A stretch of 64,000 nucleotides of DNA from contig JABXHI010000001.1 of assembly GCA_013393415.1 (NCBI GenBank), positions 62,001-126,000 on the forward strand. The letters are read 5' to 3'. The DNA comes from Micrococcaceae bacterium. Its GTDB lineage: Bacteria > Actinomycetota > Actinomycetes > Actinomycetales > Micrococcaceae. Both the position numbers and the translations under genes were made by a program. The notes below the pieces were generated by a model that saw only the letters and a list, made by a program, of their open reading frames with translations, was not told the DNA's origin and made no database searches. Numbering within the stretch: the stretch's first letter is position 1; each line of letters opens with the position of its first letter. Below, in pieces: positions 10,089 through 17,741 of this stretch.

Positions 10089-10411
10089 CCTTTCATTATG
10101 GCCCGAAAGTGTCCAAGATTCACAATGAGACTTGCCCATAGCGTGTCTTTTTCTTGTGAAGTGCACAACAGCGATCGCCGCGAACCCCCATAATTCCCAG
10201 GGAGTACGCAGTTTTCGTTGCCCAGAACGCCAGCTGAACGTGCTTTTTCTCGCCTCTGGAAGCCACCGAATTGTTAAGCGAAAGGACACAAGAAAGTGGG
10301 GTCTACCATGCCGTCGTCTTGCAGTACAGGGTTATGTGGGGAAATCTTTCGACGATGAGTAATAGGATGACCACAGTAATGAGGAACCGTATAGTCCTGA
10401 GGAAACATCTG
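10089..10411. promoter_or_regulatory. Divergent ctaE/trpD intergenic region
   Basis: This 323-base region must hold the promoters for the leftward respiratory operon and rightward trpD. I could not assign -35 and -10 boxes with confidence. A reading frame from trpD can be extended leftward to 10271, but it matches no TrpD sequence. No other gene is seen. Confidence 0.5.
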
Positions 10412-11446
10412 ATGAATTGGCCAACAGTCTTGTCTGCAGTATCGAATCAACAGCATTTGACGCAGGATCAAGCTGCTTGGGCGATGCAAGAGATGATGTC
10501 CGGGATTGCCACTGATGCTCAGATTGCTGGATTCTTGATGGCCCTTTCCACAAAAGGTGAGACGGTGGAGGAGCTTCTTGGTTTAGCCGATGCAATGCTT
10601 GCCGAAGCCGTCGGTGTTGAGTTGCCGTCCGACGTGCTGGATATTGTGGGGACTGGGGGAGACCGCCTCGGTACGGTGAATCTTTCCACTATGTCATCGT
10701 TGGTGGCAGTAGGGGCCGGCGCAAAAATCGTAAAACACGGCAACCGAGGGTCATCATCAACGGCAGGGGCTGCGGATGTCATCGAGGCGTTAGGCGTGGA
10801 TCTAAACCTCACGCAGTTGCGTGCAAAACAGTCACTCGAAGAGGCTGGGATCACTTTTTTATTCGCGCAGGAGTACCATCCTTCAATGCGCTACGTGGCT
10901 CCGGCTCGCAAACAGCTTGGCGTCCCGACCGCGTTCAACTATCTCGGCCCCTTATCAAATCCAGCTCGCGCCCAAGCACAGGCGTTGGGTTGCGCATCTG
11001 AAAAGATGGCCCCACTGCTGGCCGGTGTACTTGCAGACAGGGGAGTGCGTGGGCTCGTGTTCCGAGGATCCGACGGGCGGGACAAAATCACCACCTCGGG
11101 TCCGTCCATGATGTTTGAGATCCGCGACGGCGCAGTGGAGAAGCATGAGCTGCATCCACAGGAATTTGGCATCGAGCTTGTATCGGTCGAATCTCTGGCA
11201 GGTAAGGACGGAGCTTACAACGCCGGCATCGTTCGGGAAATGCTGGCAGGGGAGACCGGTCCAGTACGAGACGCAGTTCTTCTGAACACTGCTGCAGGAC
11301 TCACCGCATACGATAGCAACGCGTCGGGCCATCTATTTGACCGTATGCGCCAAAATATGAAACGCGCCGAAGAGTCGATTGATTCAGGGGCTGCCCAGAA
11401 AGTCCTGGATAACTGGGTAAAAGTTTCTCGGCCGTACGACAACTAA
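10412..11446 (+). CDS. trpD: Anthranilate phosphoribosyltransferase
   Basis: A 344-residue enzyme that transfers phosphoribose from PRPP to anthranilate in tryptophan synthesis. The PRPP-binding GTGGD motif and the KHGNRGSSSTAG anthranilate/Mg region are both present (about residues 80-115), as is the FNYLGPLSNPA block. I chose the ATG at 10412 because GAGGAAA lies seven bases upstream and the product then starts where family members do. It stands away from other trp genes, beside ctaE, as is common in Actinobacteria. One small difference is NRGSSS where many relatives have NRAASS. Confidence 0.94.
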   Translation: MNWPTVLSAVSNQQHLTQDQAAWAMQEMMSGIATDAQIAGFLMALSTKGETVEELLGLADAMLAEAVGVELPSDVLDIVGTGGDRLGTVNLSTMSSLVAVGAGAKIVKHGNRGSSSTAGAADVIEALGVDLNLTQLRAKQSLEEAGITFLFAQEYHPSMRYVAPARKQLGVPTAFNYLGPLSNPARAQAQALGCASEKMAPLLAGVLADRGVRGLVFRGSDGRDKITTSGPSMMFEIRDGAVEKHELHPQEFGIELVSVESLAGKDGAYNAGIVREMLAGETGPVRDAVLLNTAAGLTAYDSNASGHLFDRMRQNMKRAEESIDSGAAQKVLDNWVKVSRPYDN

Positions 11447-11461
11447 GTTCCTGCAATGACG

Positions 11462-11491
11462 AATGCTGCCTACGAAATTGTAGGCAGCATT
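11462..11491. terminator. Terminator hairpin between trpD and the Lrp-like gene
   Basis: A 12-base perfect inverted repeat (AATGCTGCCTAC and complement) with a 6-base loop lies between two convergent genes and can serve both. Confidence 0.8.
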
Positions 11492-11516
11492 ATCACAGGG
11501 GAGTGGTGTCGGAACT

Positions 11517-11795
11517 CTACTCGAATCCGAGTGCGAATCCTTCTTCGAGATCATGCTGAGAATACGCCCGAAACGCCAAAAGCGTTTCGGTGTCACGGAT
11601 GCCAGATACTTTCGAGAGGCGATCAGAGATGACGTCTTCCAACTGGTCAAATTCACGCACGCGCACCATGGCAATAAGGTCCCAGTGGCCTGTGACGGAG
11701 TACACTTGTGTGATGCCTTCTTTGTCAGCCAGATCATTGGCTATTTCTGGAATGCGATTCGTGTCAGTTTTGATCATGACAAATGCGGTAACCAT
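11517..11795 (-). CDS. Stand-alone Lrp/AsnC ligand-binding (RAM) domain protein
   Basis: The 92 residues match only the C-terminal effector-binding domain of Lrp/AsnC regulators, with the block GITQVYSVTGHWDLIAMVRV and the ESLLAF-like TETLLAFRAY end. There is no helix-turn-helix part, so it cannot bind DNA by itself. Such proteins are known to form rings that sense amino acids and may modify full-length regulators. Its place beside trpD, convergent across a shared terminator, is common in Actinobacteria. The function is inferred from domain type only. Confidence 0.85.
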   Translation of the reverse strand: MVTAFVMIKTDTNRIPEIANDLADKEGITQVYSVTGHWDLIAMVRVREFDQLEDVISDRLSKVSGIRDTETLLAFRAYSQHDLEEGFALGFE

Positions 11796-11825
11796 GGTCC
11801 TCCTCGGGGTATTTCAGTGTTCAGT

Positions 11826-12221
11826 CTAGGCGGTTTTACGTTGACGAGTGAGTAGCGTCGAAATGCTTCGGCGCCCAAGTATAAATACGGCAAGAACGCC
11901 AGCTGCGACCAAGATGAAGGCAAGAGCAGAAGTGTCACTAAATAACATGGAGCGAAGTATCGGCCCGAGTACAACAGTGATGAGCCAGAGTGCCAGACCT
12001 GCAGGAAAAATGTTGTTGATAAGCTCGGTCGGTTTGATCGCTGCGGCCAAAAAGAGATACGGCAGTAAAAATGGAATAGCGACTCGAGCAATATTGCTTA
12101 TGCCAAGATTTCCGTCATGAGACGCCACGCCAATGATCGCGAAAATGACAATCAATACAGCATCAATAATCAACATGGCCGTCACGTGAGAGGTAGACGC
12201 AGGTTTGGGCTCAGTGGTCAT
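11826..12221 (-). CDS. DUF3054 membrane protein
   Basis: A 131-residue membrane protein with four hydrophobic helices. The first holds LIIDAVLIVIFAIIG followed by ASHDG, and the second begins with IARVAIPFLLPYL. This matches the actinobacterial DUF3054 family, whose function is unknown. The start ATG at 12221 was chosen over longer in-frame extensions because the product then begins with a polar tail and an Asp-containing first helix as in relatives. It lies next to the Lrp-like gene, same strand. Confidence 0.8.
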   Translation of the reverse strand: MTTEPKPASTSHVTAMLIIDAVLIVIFAIIGVASHDGNLGISNIARVAIPFLLPYLFLAAAIKPTELINNIFPAGLALWLITVVLGPILRSMLFSDTSALAFILVAAGVLAVFILGRRSISTLLTRQRKTA

Positions 12222-12337
12222 ATTCTTTAGTCTAGGGCAGATTGGCATCTTCAAAATGTTTTGCTTGTAACGCATCTCATACGCCGTGCTGGGGGATTGT
12301 CGACTCTCGCACACCACAAGGGGATAGGCTTGTTTGT

Positions 12338-12989
12338 ATGCTGTGTGTGACGTTAACCCCGACTAAAAGCCTTTCAAAAGGTCAAGCCGTACAAGCAGTG
12401 GGGCAACTGGTGGCATCACTCAGTTCGCATCCGGATGCGGTCGATACTCCAGTAGCGGGTTTCAAGGCTCATCATCATCAGGTACAGGGATGTCTCGCGT
12501 CGCCACATGAGGCTGTGGGGCTTATTTTATCTGTGGCACGCTCGGCATTTTGGGGGATGCACCTCACCTTACTGCCAGGCCACCAGGGGAGCGACGCCAT
12601 GGGGTCCGGCGGTCTCCAATGCGACCTCGACGCGGCATTGGCGGTGGCTGGTGACGCGCTACGGGCGCCGGGTCAGGTCTTAGTAGCGATGGCAGATAGT
12701 GGGGCCATTATCGGGCCAAAGGAGGTGCCACAATTAGGGGCTATTGAGTCCAGCTTGCAGTTGCTATCAGCCATAGAACGGCGCAGGTCCGACGAGGGCC
12801 AAGAAGCCGGGGTGATGGTCAACGCTGGCAATTCCTCAGTCACTCACAGCAAGTGAGCTGGGGGTATCACAGCAGGCCGTGTCGGCACGACTTCAAGTGG
12901 GGTACTGGTACGAATCACGCCGAGCAGCCTATTGGTTAGCGCACGAGATACAGACGTTCATCGGCACACAAGCGAAGAGGCGTGCATAA
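12338..12989 (+). pseudogene. SatD-like regulator with C-terminal HTH, frameshifted
   Basis: The first frame (12338-12856, ending in VTHSK) resembles the SatD-like family, with a divergent N-terminal half and the QLLSAIERRR helix that precedes the DNA-binding part. The expected C-terminal helix-turn-helix, ASELGVSQQAVSARLQ, is present but in another frame and runs to a stop at 12989. The frame must change between about 12816 and 12853. Joined, the parts give a normal-length protein. Either the gene is broken or there is a sequencing error. Confidence 0.7.
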
Positions 12990-13070
12990 GTCCGGTGAGG
13001 GGCTTTCCAGGCTGTCAACTTTACATAATGTAGATTATCGGCGTTCAAGTTAATACGTAGAAGTGGTGCG

Positions 13071-13673
13071 TTATTCGGCGATGATTGGATTGGAATCTGT
13101 TGGAGTTTCAGGTGTTGGCGTGAGCTCGAATAACGTCGCAGAGGCATCTTCCCAACGACCGACCAGTCGTCGATATTCGCCACCATCGAGATCGAGGTGG
13201 TCCAGTACGTGGTGGACTGAGACCGTGCCCCAACTGTCTGGCAGTTCCCCGCGTATATAGATGCTGATGTCGGAGTCTTCTGACCCAAGATATTGGCCAT
13301 CTTCATTGTAGAAATGCAGTTCTGCCTGGTGAATTTCTCCAGCAAGTGCTTGATTCAACATGTGGATGCCTACCGGGTCAGCCATCGCATCGTATGCCCA
13401 ACGATCCCCCAAAACTGAGTGATTCATTTTGGTGATCAAGTAGTCGTCAGCACCGTCCAGCGGCGCAGCACGATACGTCACCGGCAGATGGAGAATCGTG
13501 TCGCCACGTTTGAGCACGAATCCCTCGAAACCAACTTCACCGCTGGTATCGTCGAACCGATACGTGCCGATGAGCTCTGGATCGCCAGATCCGCCCCAGA
13601 ATTGATTGTCTAACCACGAGGTCACAAATTCTTTTTTCGTGGGATTCGTTTCCGCAGTATAAATTGTGGCCAT
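13071..13673 (-). CDS. Maltokinase N-terminal cap-like domain protein
   Basis: A soluble 200-residue protein beginning MATIYTAETNPTKKEFVTSWL. The pattern of beta strands and the GFEGFVLKRGDTILHLPVTYR region resemble the cap domain found at the N-terminus of actinobacterial maltokinases and in stand-alone relatives. No kinase domain is attached, so it should not have kinase activity. It is a single gene, convergent with the broken regulator upstream. The family call is moderate and rests on pattern memory. Confidence 0.6.
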   Translation of the reverse strand: MATIYTAETNPTKKEFVTSWLDNQFWGGSGDPELIGTYRFDDTSGEVGFEGFVLKRGDTILHLPVTYRAAPLDGADDYLITKMNHSVLGDRWAYDAMADPVGIHMLNQALAGEIHQAELHFYNEDGQYLGSEDSDISIYIRGELPDSWGTVSVHHVLDHLDLDGGEYRRLVGRWEDASATLFELTPTPETPTDSNPIIAE

Positions 13674-13767
13674 GCAACTATTCTACGCCGTAATCTGTAG
13701 GGAACGCACCAATCAACTGTGAATCGGAAGTATCCTAGTCACATGAACGTACATTTGGGAGGCCAGC

Positions 13768-14232
13768 ATGTTTGAGTGGATTCTGGTGAATTTTTGGTCC
13801 TTCTGGCTGATTATCATGCTGCTGTTGATTAGCGTGCAGGTTCTCACCGGCGAAATGACCTTCTTGCTGATTTCTGCGGGTGCTGTGACGGCGATCATCG
13901 CCGATGTATTGGGCGCGCCAATCTACGTGCAGTTCATTATTGTGACGGTTATATCTATCGCCTCTCTCTTGTGGCTTCGCAGCTTTGATACAAAACGAAA
14001 AGAGAATGACACCGGCCCCTCCCCCTGGAGCGTGAACCGTTACGTTGGTCATGTGGGTGAGGTCACTGAGGATGTGACCTCAAGTGCGGGCAGAGTGCGG
14101 ATCGGCAATGAAATATGGTCGGCTCGTACGTATGGGCCAACACCGATCCTCGTTGACGCTCCGGTGGTAGTCCAACAAATTGAAGGAGCTATCGTGTGGG
14201 TTGCTGCGACTTCGGACTCGGCACCTGCTTGA
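13768..14232 (+). CDS. NfeD-like membrane protein
   Basis: A 154-residue protein with two or three N-terminal hydrophobic helices and a C-terminal OB-like domain (about residues 90-150: GHVGEVTEDVTSSAGRVRIGNEIWSAR shortened here to its ends GHVGEV and IWSAR). This is the short NfeD layout. NfeD proteins are known partners of SPFH proteins, and one follows directly at 14312, so the pair likely forms a membrane microdomain complex. Confidence 0.9.
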   Translation: MFEWILVNFWSFWLIIMLLLISVQVLTGEMTFLLISAGAVTAIIADVLGAPIYVQFIIVTVISIASLLWLRSFDTKRKENDTGPSPWSVNRYVGHVGEVTEDVTSSAGRVRIGNEIWSARTYGPTPILVDAPVVVQQIEGAIVWVAATSDSAPA

Positions 14233-14311
14233 GGTCATGAGTTCACCATTGAGTTTCACATAGATAATGTCAGTCATATAAAGCGACACCAACGATCAAT
14301 CAGGAAGAACT

Positions 14312-15430
14312 ATGGATATTTTTCTTATCATCCTCTTCGTCGTGTTGGCCATCTTTGTGGTGGCCATCTTGGCGAAGTCCTTCCGCATTGTTCCTCAGGG
14401 GCACTGTGGGATTATCCAACGGCTCGGTAAATATCAACGGACACAGATGGCTGGCTTGACCATGATGGTCCCGTTTGTCGATGAAATGCTGCCACTCATT
14501 GATATGCGTGAGCAAGTGGTTACCTTCCCGCCACAGCCGGTGATTACCGAAGACAACCTCGTGGTGTCCATCGATACCGTGGTGTACTTTCAGATCACCG
14601 ACCCAACGGCGGCGACCTACGGTATCGCCAATTATATTGCGGCGGTTGAAAACCTCACCACGACGACCATTCGTAACGTGGTCGGTTTCATGAACCTCGA
14701 AGAGACGCTGACATCACGTGATGCCATCAATACCCAGCTGCGTGGCGTGCTCGACGAAGCAACTTCCAAGTGGGGTCTGCGTGTGTCGCGCGTCGAGTTG
14801 AAGGCTATTGATCCCCCACGCACCATTCAGGACTCGATGGAAAAGCAAATGCGTGCGGAACGCGATCGTCGTGCCGCTATTTTGACCGCCGAAGGACAGA
14901 AGCAGTCAGAAATCTTGACGGCGGAAGGTCAACGTCAGGCGGCCATTCTAGAAGCCGAAGGTGACGCGCAGGCTGCCATTCTGCGAGCTAACGCTGAGGC
15001 AGAAGCCATCGTGACGGTTTTCGAAGCAATCCACGAAGGCCAGCCGAACGCAGATCTTTTGGCTTACCAGTACCTACAGGTCTTACCGCAGATTGCCGAC
15101 TCGGAATCTTCCAAGATGTGGATCATCCCCTCCGAAGTCACCGACGCTTTGAACCGGTTTGGTGGAACTTACGGCCCACAACCAGGCGGCGCTACCCCAC
15201 CGGACGGCTCCACCGGATCGGGCGACGACTCTGATGCCCCGACTCCCCCGCCCACCCCACGCTCACGCCGTGAAAAGCGTCCAACGACTGCTGCAGAGAT
15301 TGCTGATGTTGCACCAAAGGCACCAAAACTCAAAGACACGTCCTTGGAGGATGCACTGGCTCAGCCAGAGTTTGACGAAGACCAATACCAGCAGCATCGA
15401 ACGCGCCGTGATGATGGGGAACAAAAGTAG
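14312..15430 (+). CDS. SPFH/stomatin-family membrane protein (chromosomal copy)
   Basis: A 372-residue protein with an N-terminal membrane anchor (about residues 2-22), a PHB/SPFH domain (about 25-190), and a coiled coil with repeated ILTAEGQ and AILEAEGD units (about 195-235). The tail is Pro/Thr-rich and charged. It acts as an oligomeric scaffold for membrane domains and protein quality control. It follows the nfeD gene. A very similar protein is encoded at 49880-50848 in the accessory region, differing mostly in the tail. Confidence 0.93.
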   Translation: MDIFLIILFVVLAIFVVAILAKSFRIVPQGHCGIIQRLGKYQRTQMAGLTMMVPFVDEMLPLIDMREQVVTFPPQPVITEDNLVVSIDTVVYFQITDPTAATYGIANYIAAVENLTTTTIRNVVGFMNLEETLTSRDAINTQLRGVLDEATSKWGLRVSRVELKAIDPPRTIQDSMEKQMRAERDRRAAILTAEGQKQSEILTAEGQRQAAILEAEGDAQAAILRANAEAEAIVTVFEAIHEGQPNADLLAYQYLQVLPQIADSESSKMWIIPSEVTDALNRFGGTYGPQPGGATPPDGSTGSGDDSDAPTPPPTPRSRREKRPTTAAEIADVAPKAPKLKDTSLEDALAQPEFDEDQYQQHRTRRDDGEQK

Positions 15431-15509
15431 TCTGGAACGGGTTACACATTGCGAGACGTTTTTCGATAGACTGTCTTGTCTGCAGAATTTTGGTTGGAGG
15501 AATATCTGA

Positions 15510-15857
15510 ATGTCTGATCGTTCACTACGCGGTATGCGTATCGGTGCCCAGTCGATGGAAACCGAAGCGGGTGTCGAGCCTGCTGCACGTCAACAAGTCG
15601 AATATCGCACGGAAGATGGCGAATCGGTTGTCGTAACGTTTGCTGCCGAAGCCGATGTACCAAACACATGGCACACGAAATCCGGTAAAGAAGCGCTACG
15701 CGTTGACGCGATAACGCCAGATATCAATGATACGAAACCACAGCGTACCCACTGGGACATGTTGCTGGAACGTCGCAGCATTGAAGAGCTCGATGCGACA
15801 CTCGAGGGGCAACTACAGAAGTTTCGCGCGCGTCGCGGCGAAGATGTAGACGTCTAA
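15510..15857 (+). CDS. rbpA: RNA polymerase-binding protein RbpA
   Basis: A 115-residue actinobacterial transcription factor that binds RNA polymerase and sigma A and stabilises open promoters. The N-terminal MSDRSLRGMRIGAQSMETE and the C-terminal sigma-interaction region with THWDMLLERRSIEELDATL are clear. The central domain has no cysteine at all, so this version cannot bind zinc as some relatives do. A GGAGGAA ribosome site lies about nine bases upstream. A strong terminator follows. Confidence 0.95.
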   Translation: MSDRSLRGMRIGAQSMETEAGVEPAARQQVEYRTEDGESVVVTFAAEADVPNTWHTKSGKEALRVDAITPDINDTKPQRTHWDMLLERRSIEELDATLEGQLQKFRARRGEDVDV

Positions 15858-15880
15858 CTTACGCAAAGATTTTACAGTAA

Positions 15881-15909
15881 GGGCCGGTAACCACGATGGT
15901 TACCGGCCC
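15881..15909. terminator. Terminator hairpin between rbpA and the mannosyltransferase gene
   Basis: Near-perfect inverted repeat with stem GGGCCGGTAACCA and loop CGAT between two convergent genes; serves as a shared terminator. Confidence 0.85.
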
Positions 15910-15932
15910 GCTCCATTGCTGGGGTCTACATC

Positions 15933-16664
15933 TTAGCGACCAATGCGTTCTTGCAGTTTCTCTAGGCGTGCGGCCAGCCCCCACTTGGTGACGTTTGTGA
16001 ATGCTTCGGTGACAATATTTCCTGACATCTTGGATTCACCATGCTCGCGTTCCATGAAAGTAATGGGGACCTCAACGATGCGCTTACCAAGCCGGGCAGT
16101 TCTGAACGACATGTCGACCTGGAAGCCATACCCCTTGGACTGGACAGCGTCGAGGTCCATGTCGGCAATGGTGGTAGCTCGGTACGCGCGGAAGCCAGCC
16201 GTGATGTCTGTGAGCCGGAGGCCCAACAGGATCTGTGGGTAGAGCGATCCGCCAATGGACAGCAATTTTCGGTGCCATGGCCAGTTCACCATTTTGCCGC
16301 CTGGCACGCGACGAGAACCAATGACAAGATCGGCTTCATCAACGGCTTGGAGTAAGCGGGGCAACTGTTCTGGCTGATGCGAGCCATCAGCGTCCATTTC
16401 GACTAACACATCGTATTCTCGTTGTAACCCCCAGCGGAACCCAGCAATGTATGCGCCACCTAGGCCATCTTTAATCTGGCGGTGAAGGACGAATACCTGG
16501 TCGTCCTTGGCAGCTTGTGCATCAGCCCAGACCCCGGTGCCGTCGGGCGAATTATCGTCCACCACTAATACGTCGGATTCCGGCACGGCCGCACGCAGAC
16601 GTTGTAGTGTGCCGGGTAAAGATTCAGCTTCGTTATAGGTGGGGATAATAGTCAATGCGCGCAC
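15933..16664 (-). CDS. Polyprenol-phosphate mannosyltransferase, soluble catalytic domain
   Basis: A 243-residue GT2 glycosyltransferase that makes polyprenol-phosphate-mannose, the mannose donor for lipoglycans and protein mannosylation. The nucleotide-binding IIPTYNEAESLPGTL, the DDNSPDGTG motif and the acceptor-side MDADGSHQPEQLP are visible. It has no C-terminal membrane helices, so it is the Dpm1-like form that relies on a separate anchor or on membrane association. It is convergent with rbpA. Confidence 0.92.
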   Translation of the reverse strand: MRALTIIPTYNEAESLPGTLQRLRAAVPESDVLVVDDNSPDGTGVWADAQAAKDDQVFVLHRQIKDGLGGAYIAGFRWGLQREYDVLVEMDADGSHQPEQLPRLLQAVDEADLVIGSRRVPGGKMVNWPWHRKLLSIGGSLYPQILLGLRLTDITAGFRAYRATTIADMDLDAVQSKGYGFQVDMSFRTARLGKRIVEVPITFMEREHGESKMSGNIVTEAFTNVTKWGLAARLEKLQERIGR

Positions 16665-16745
16665 AAGTTGTCCTTTTCTTACCGAGAGTCCCCGACTATC
16701 GGGCCGGGATCAACCTCCGATTATAGCTAGCCAAACTGGGTGAAG

Positions 16746-17741
16746 CTACAACGCTTGGCCATCACGGATTCGTAGTTCCAGGGTGGGCGCGGAATCCGTA
16801 GATGACAAGACGGGCAATAACGCAGTTCCCGCGCGCTTATCGGTGGACCAGTGGGCGGCCTTGACGTCGGGCGCTTGTACGCCAAGTTCCTGGGCGCGCC
16901 ACACGTTGAAATCAGCCGGTGAACCTACGGCAATCTGCCCGGCTGCCATATTCTCTTGAGCTATGCGGCTTGGCCAGACACGGACGCCATCACGTGAGAC
17001 AGTGTTGAATGCGGCACGCGTAGAAATCCGTTGAGCAGCGTCCCGGTGTTCAATCAGCGCGGTGAGCACAGTCCAGATCGAGCCGGTCCACTCCCCTGTC
17101 CCAGTGGCCACATGGACTCCCGCAGCAAGTAAGGCAGCAACAGGTGCATATATGACGGGGAGGCCGTCGATAATATCAGGGAGTAACGTCACAGAAATGT
17201 GTGATTCCACAAGGCGGTAGATCTGTTTATCGCTGATGTCGTGGTTGATGAGTACCCGGTGGCGAGAACGCATCAGCGTGGCATTGGGTTGTTGTTCCAG
17301 GACACTCAAGATGTGTTCTAGCTGCTGTGGTTCGGTGGACTCCTGGAGCATCTGTGTTGGCGGTTTAATCCCGGAAATCACTTCTTCGAGCCGATCCAGT
17401 TGGTTTGCCGCGATATAGATGCCGTCGGCATCGCTTGCGTTCATATCTAGGGGTGCATAATACACACTGCGCGGTGTTGGAACGGTTGAGCTTAGCGCAT
17501 TTCGAGCGTCGTGCGACACGAGCGGGGTGGTCGAAAACCCGTCGACGAAGGCAGGGGTGATCAGTCCACCATCCAAATCCCGACGCTCTATCAGTCCCGA
17601 TGCGGTTGCCGCGACCATCTGTTCGCCGGCTTCGTCGGAACCCAACCAGGCAGTGACTCCGTTGTCGGCGTGTAGCGCGTTGGCATAGGGCTCCGTCACT
17701 GAATGCACGTATCCATTGGTCAAAAGTAGGTTCGTGATCAC
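16746..17741 (-). CDS. Amidohydrolase-like protein lacking the usual metal ligands
   Basis: A 331-residue protein with the start and end of an amidohydrolase (YtcJ-like) fold. It has an N-terminal LLLTNGYVHSV, the ITPAFVDG turn, and the C-terminal AAGQIAVGSPADFNVWRA. The metal-binding HxH expected right after the FVD turn is replaced by GFSTTPL, and the protein is shorter than most members. It is therefore probably not a normal metal hydrolase. Its ATG overlaps the helicase gene stop upstream, so it is in the tat-helY operon. Its role is unknown. Confidence 0.7.
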   Translation of the reverse strand: MITNLLLTNGYVHSVTEPYANALHADNGVTAWLGSDEAGEQMVAATASGLIERRDLDGGLITPAFVDGFSTTPLVSHDARNALSSTVPTPRSVYYAPLDMNASDADGIYIAANQLDRLEEVISGIKPPTQMLQESTEPQQLEHILSVLEQQPNATLMRSRHRVLINHDISDKQIYRLVESHISVTLLPDIIDGLPVIYAPVAALLAAGVHVATGTGEWTGSIWTVLTALIEHRDAAQRISTRAAFNTVSRDGVRVWPSRIAQENMAAGQIAVGSPADFNVWRAQELGVQAPDVKAAHWSTDKRAGTALLPVLSSTDSAPTLELRIRDGQAL

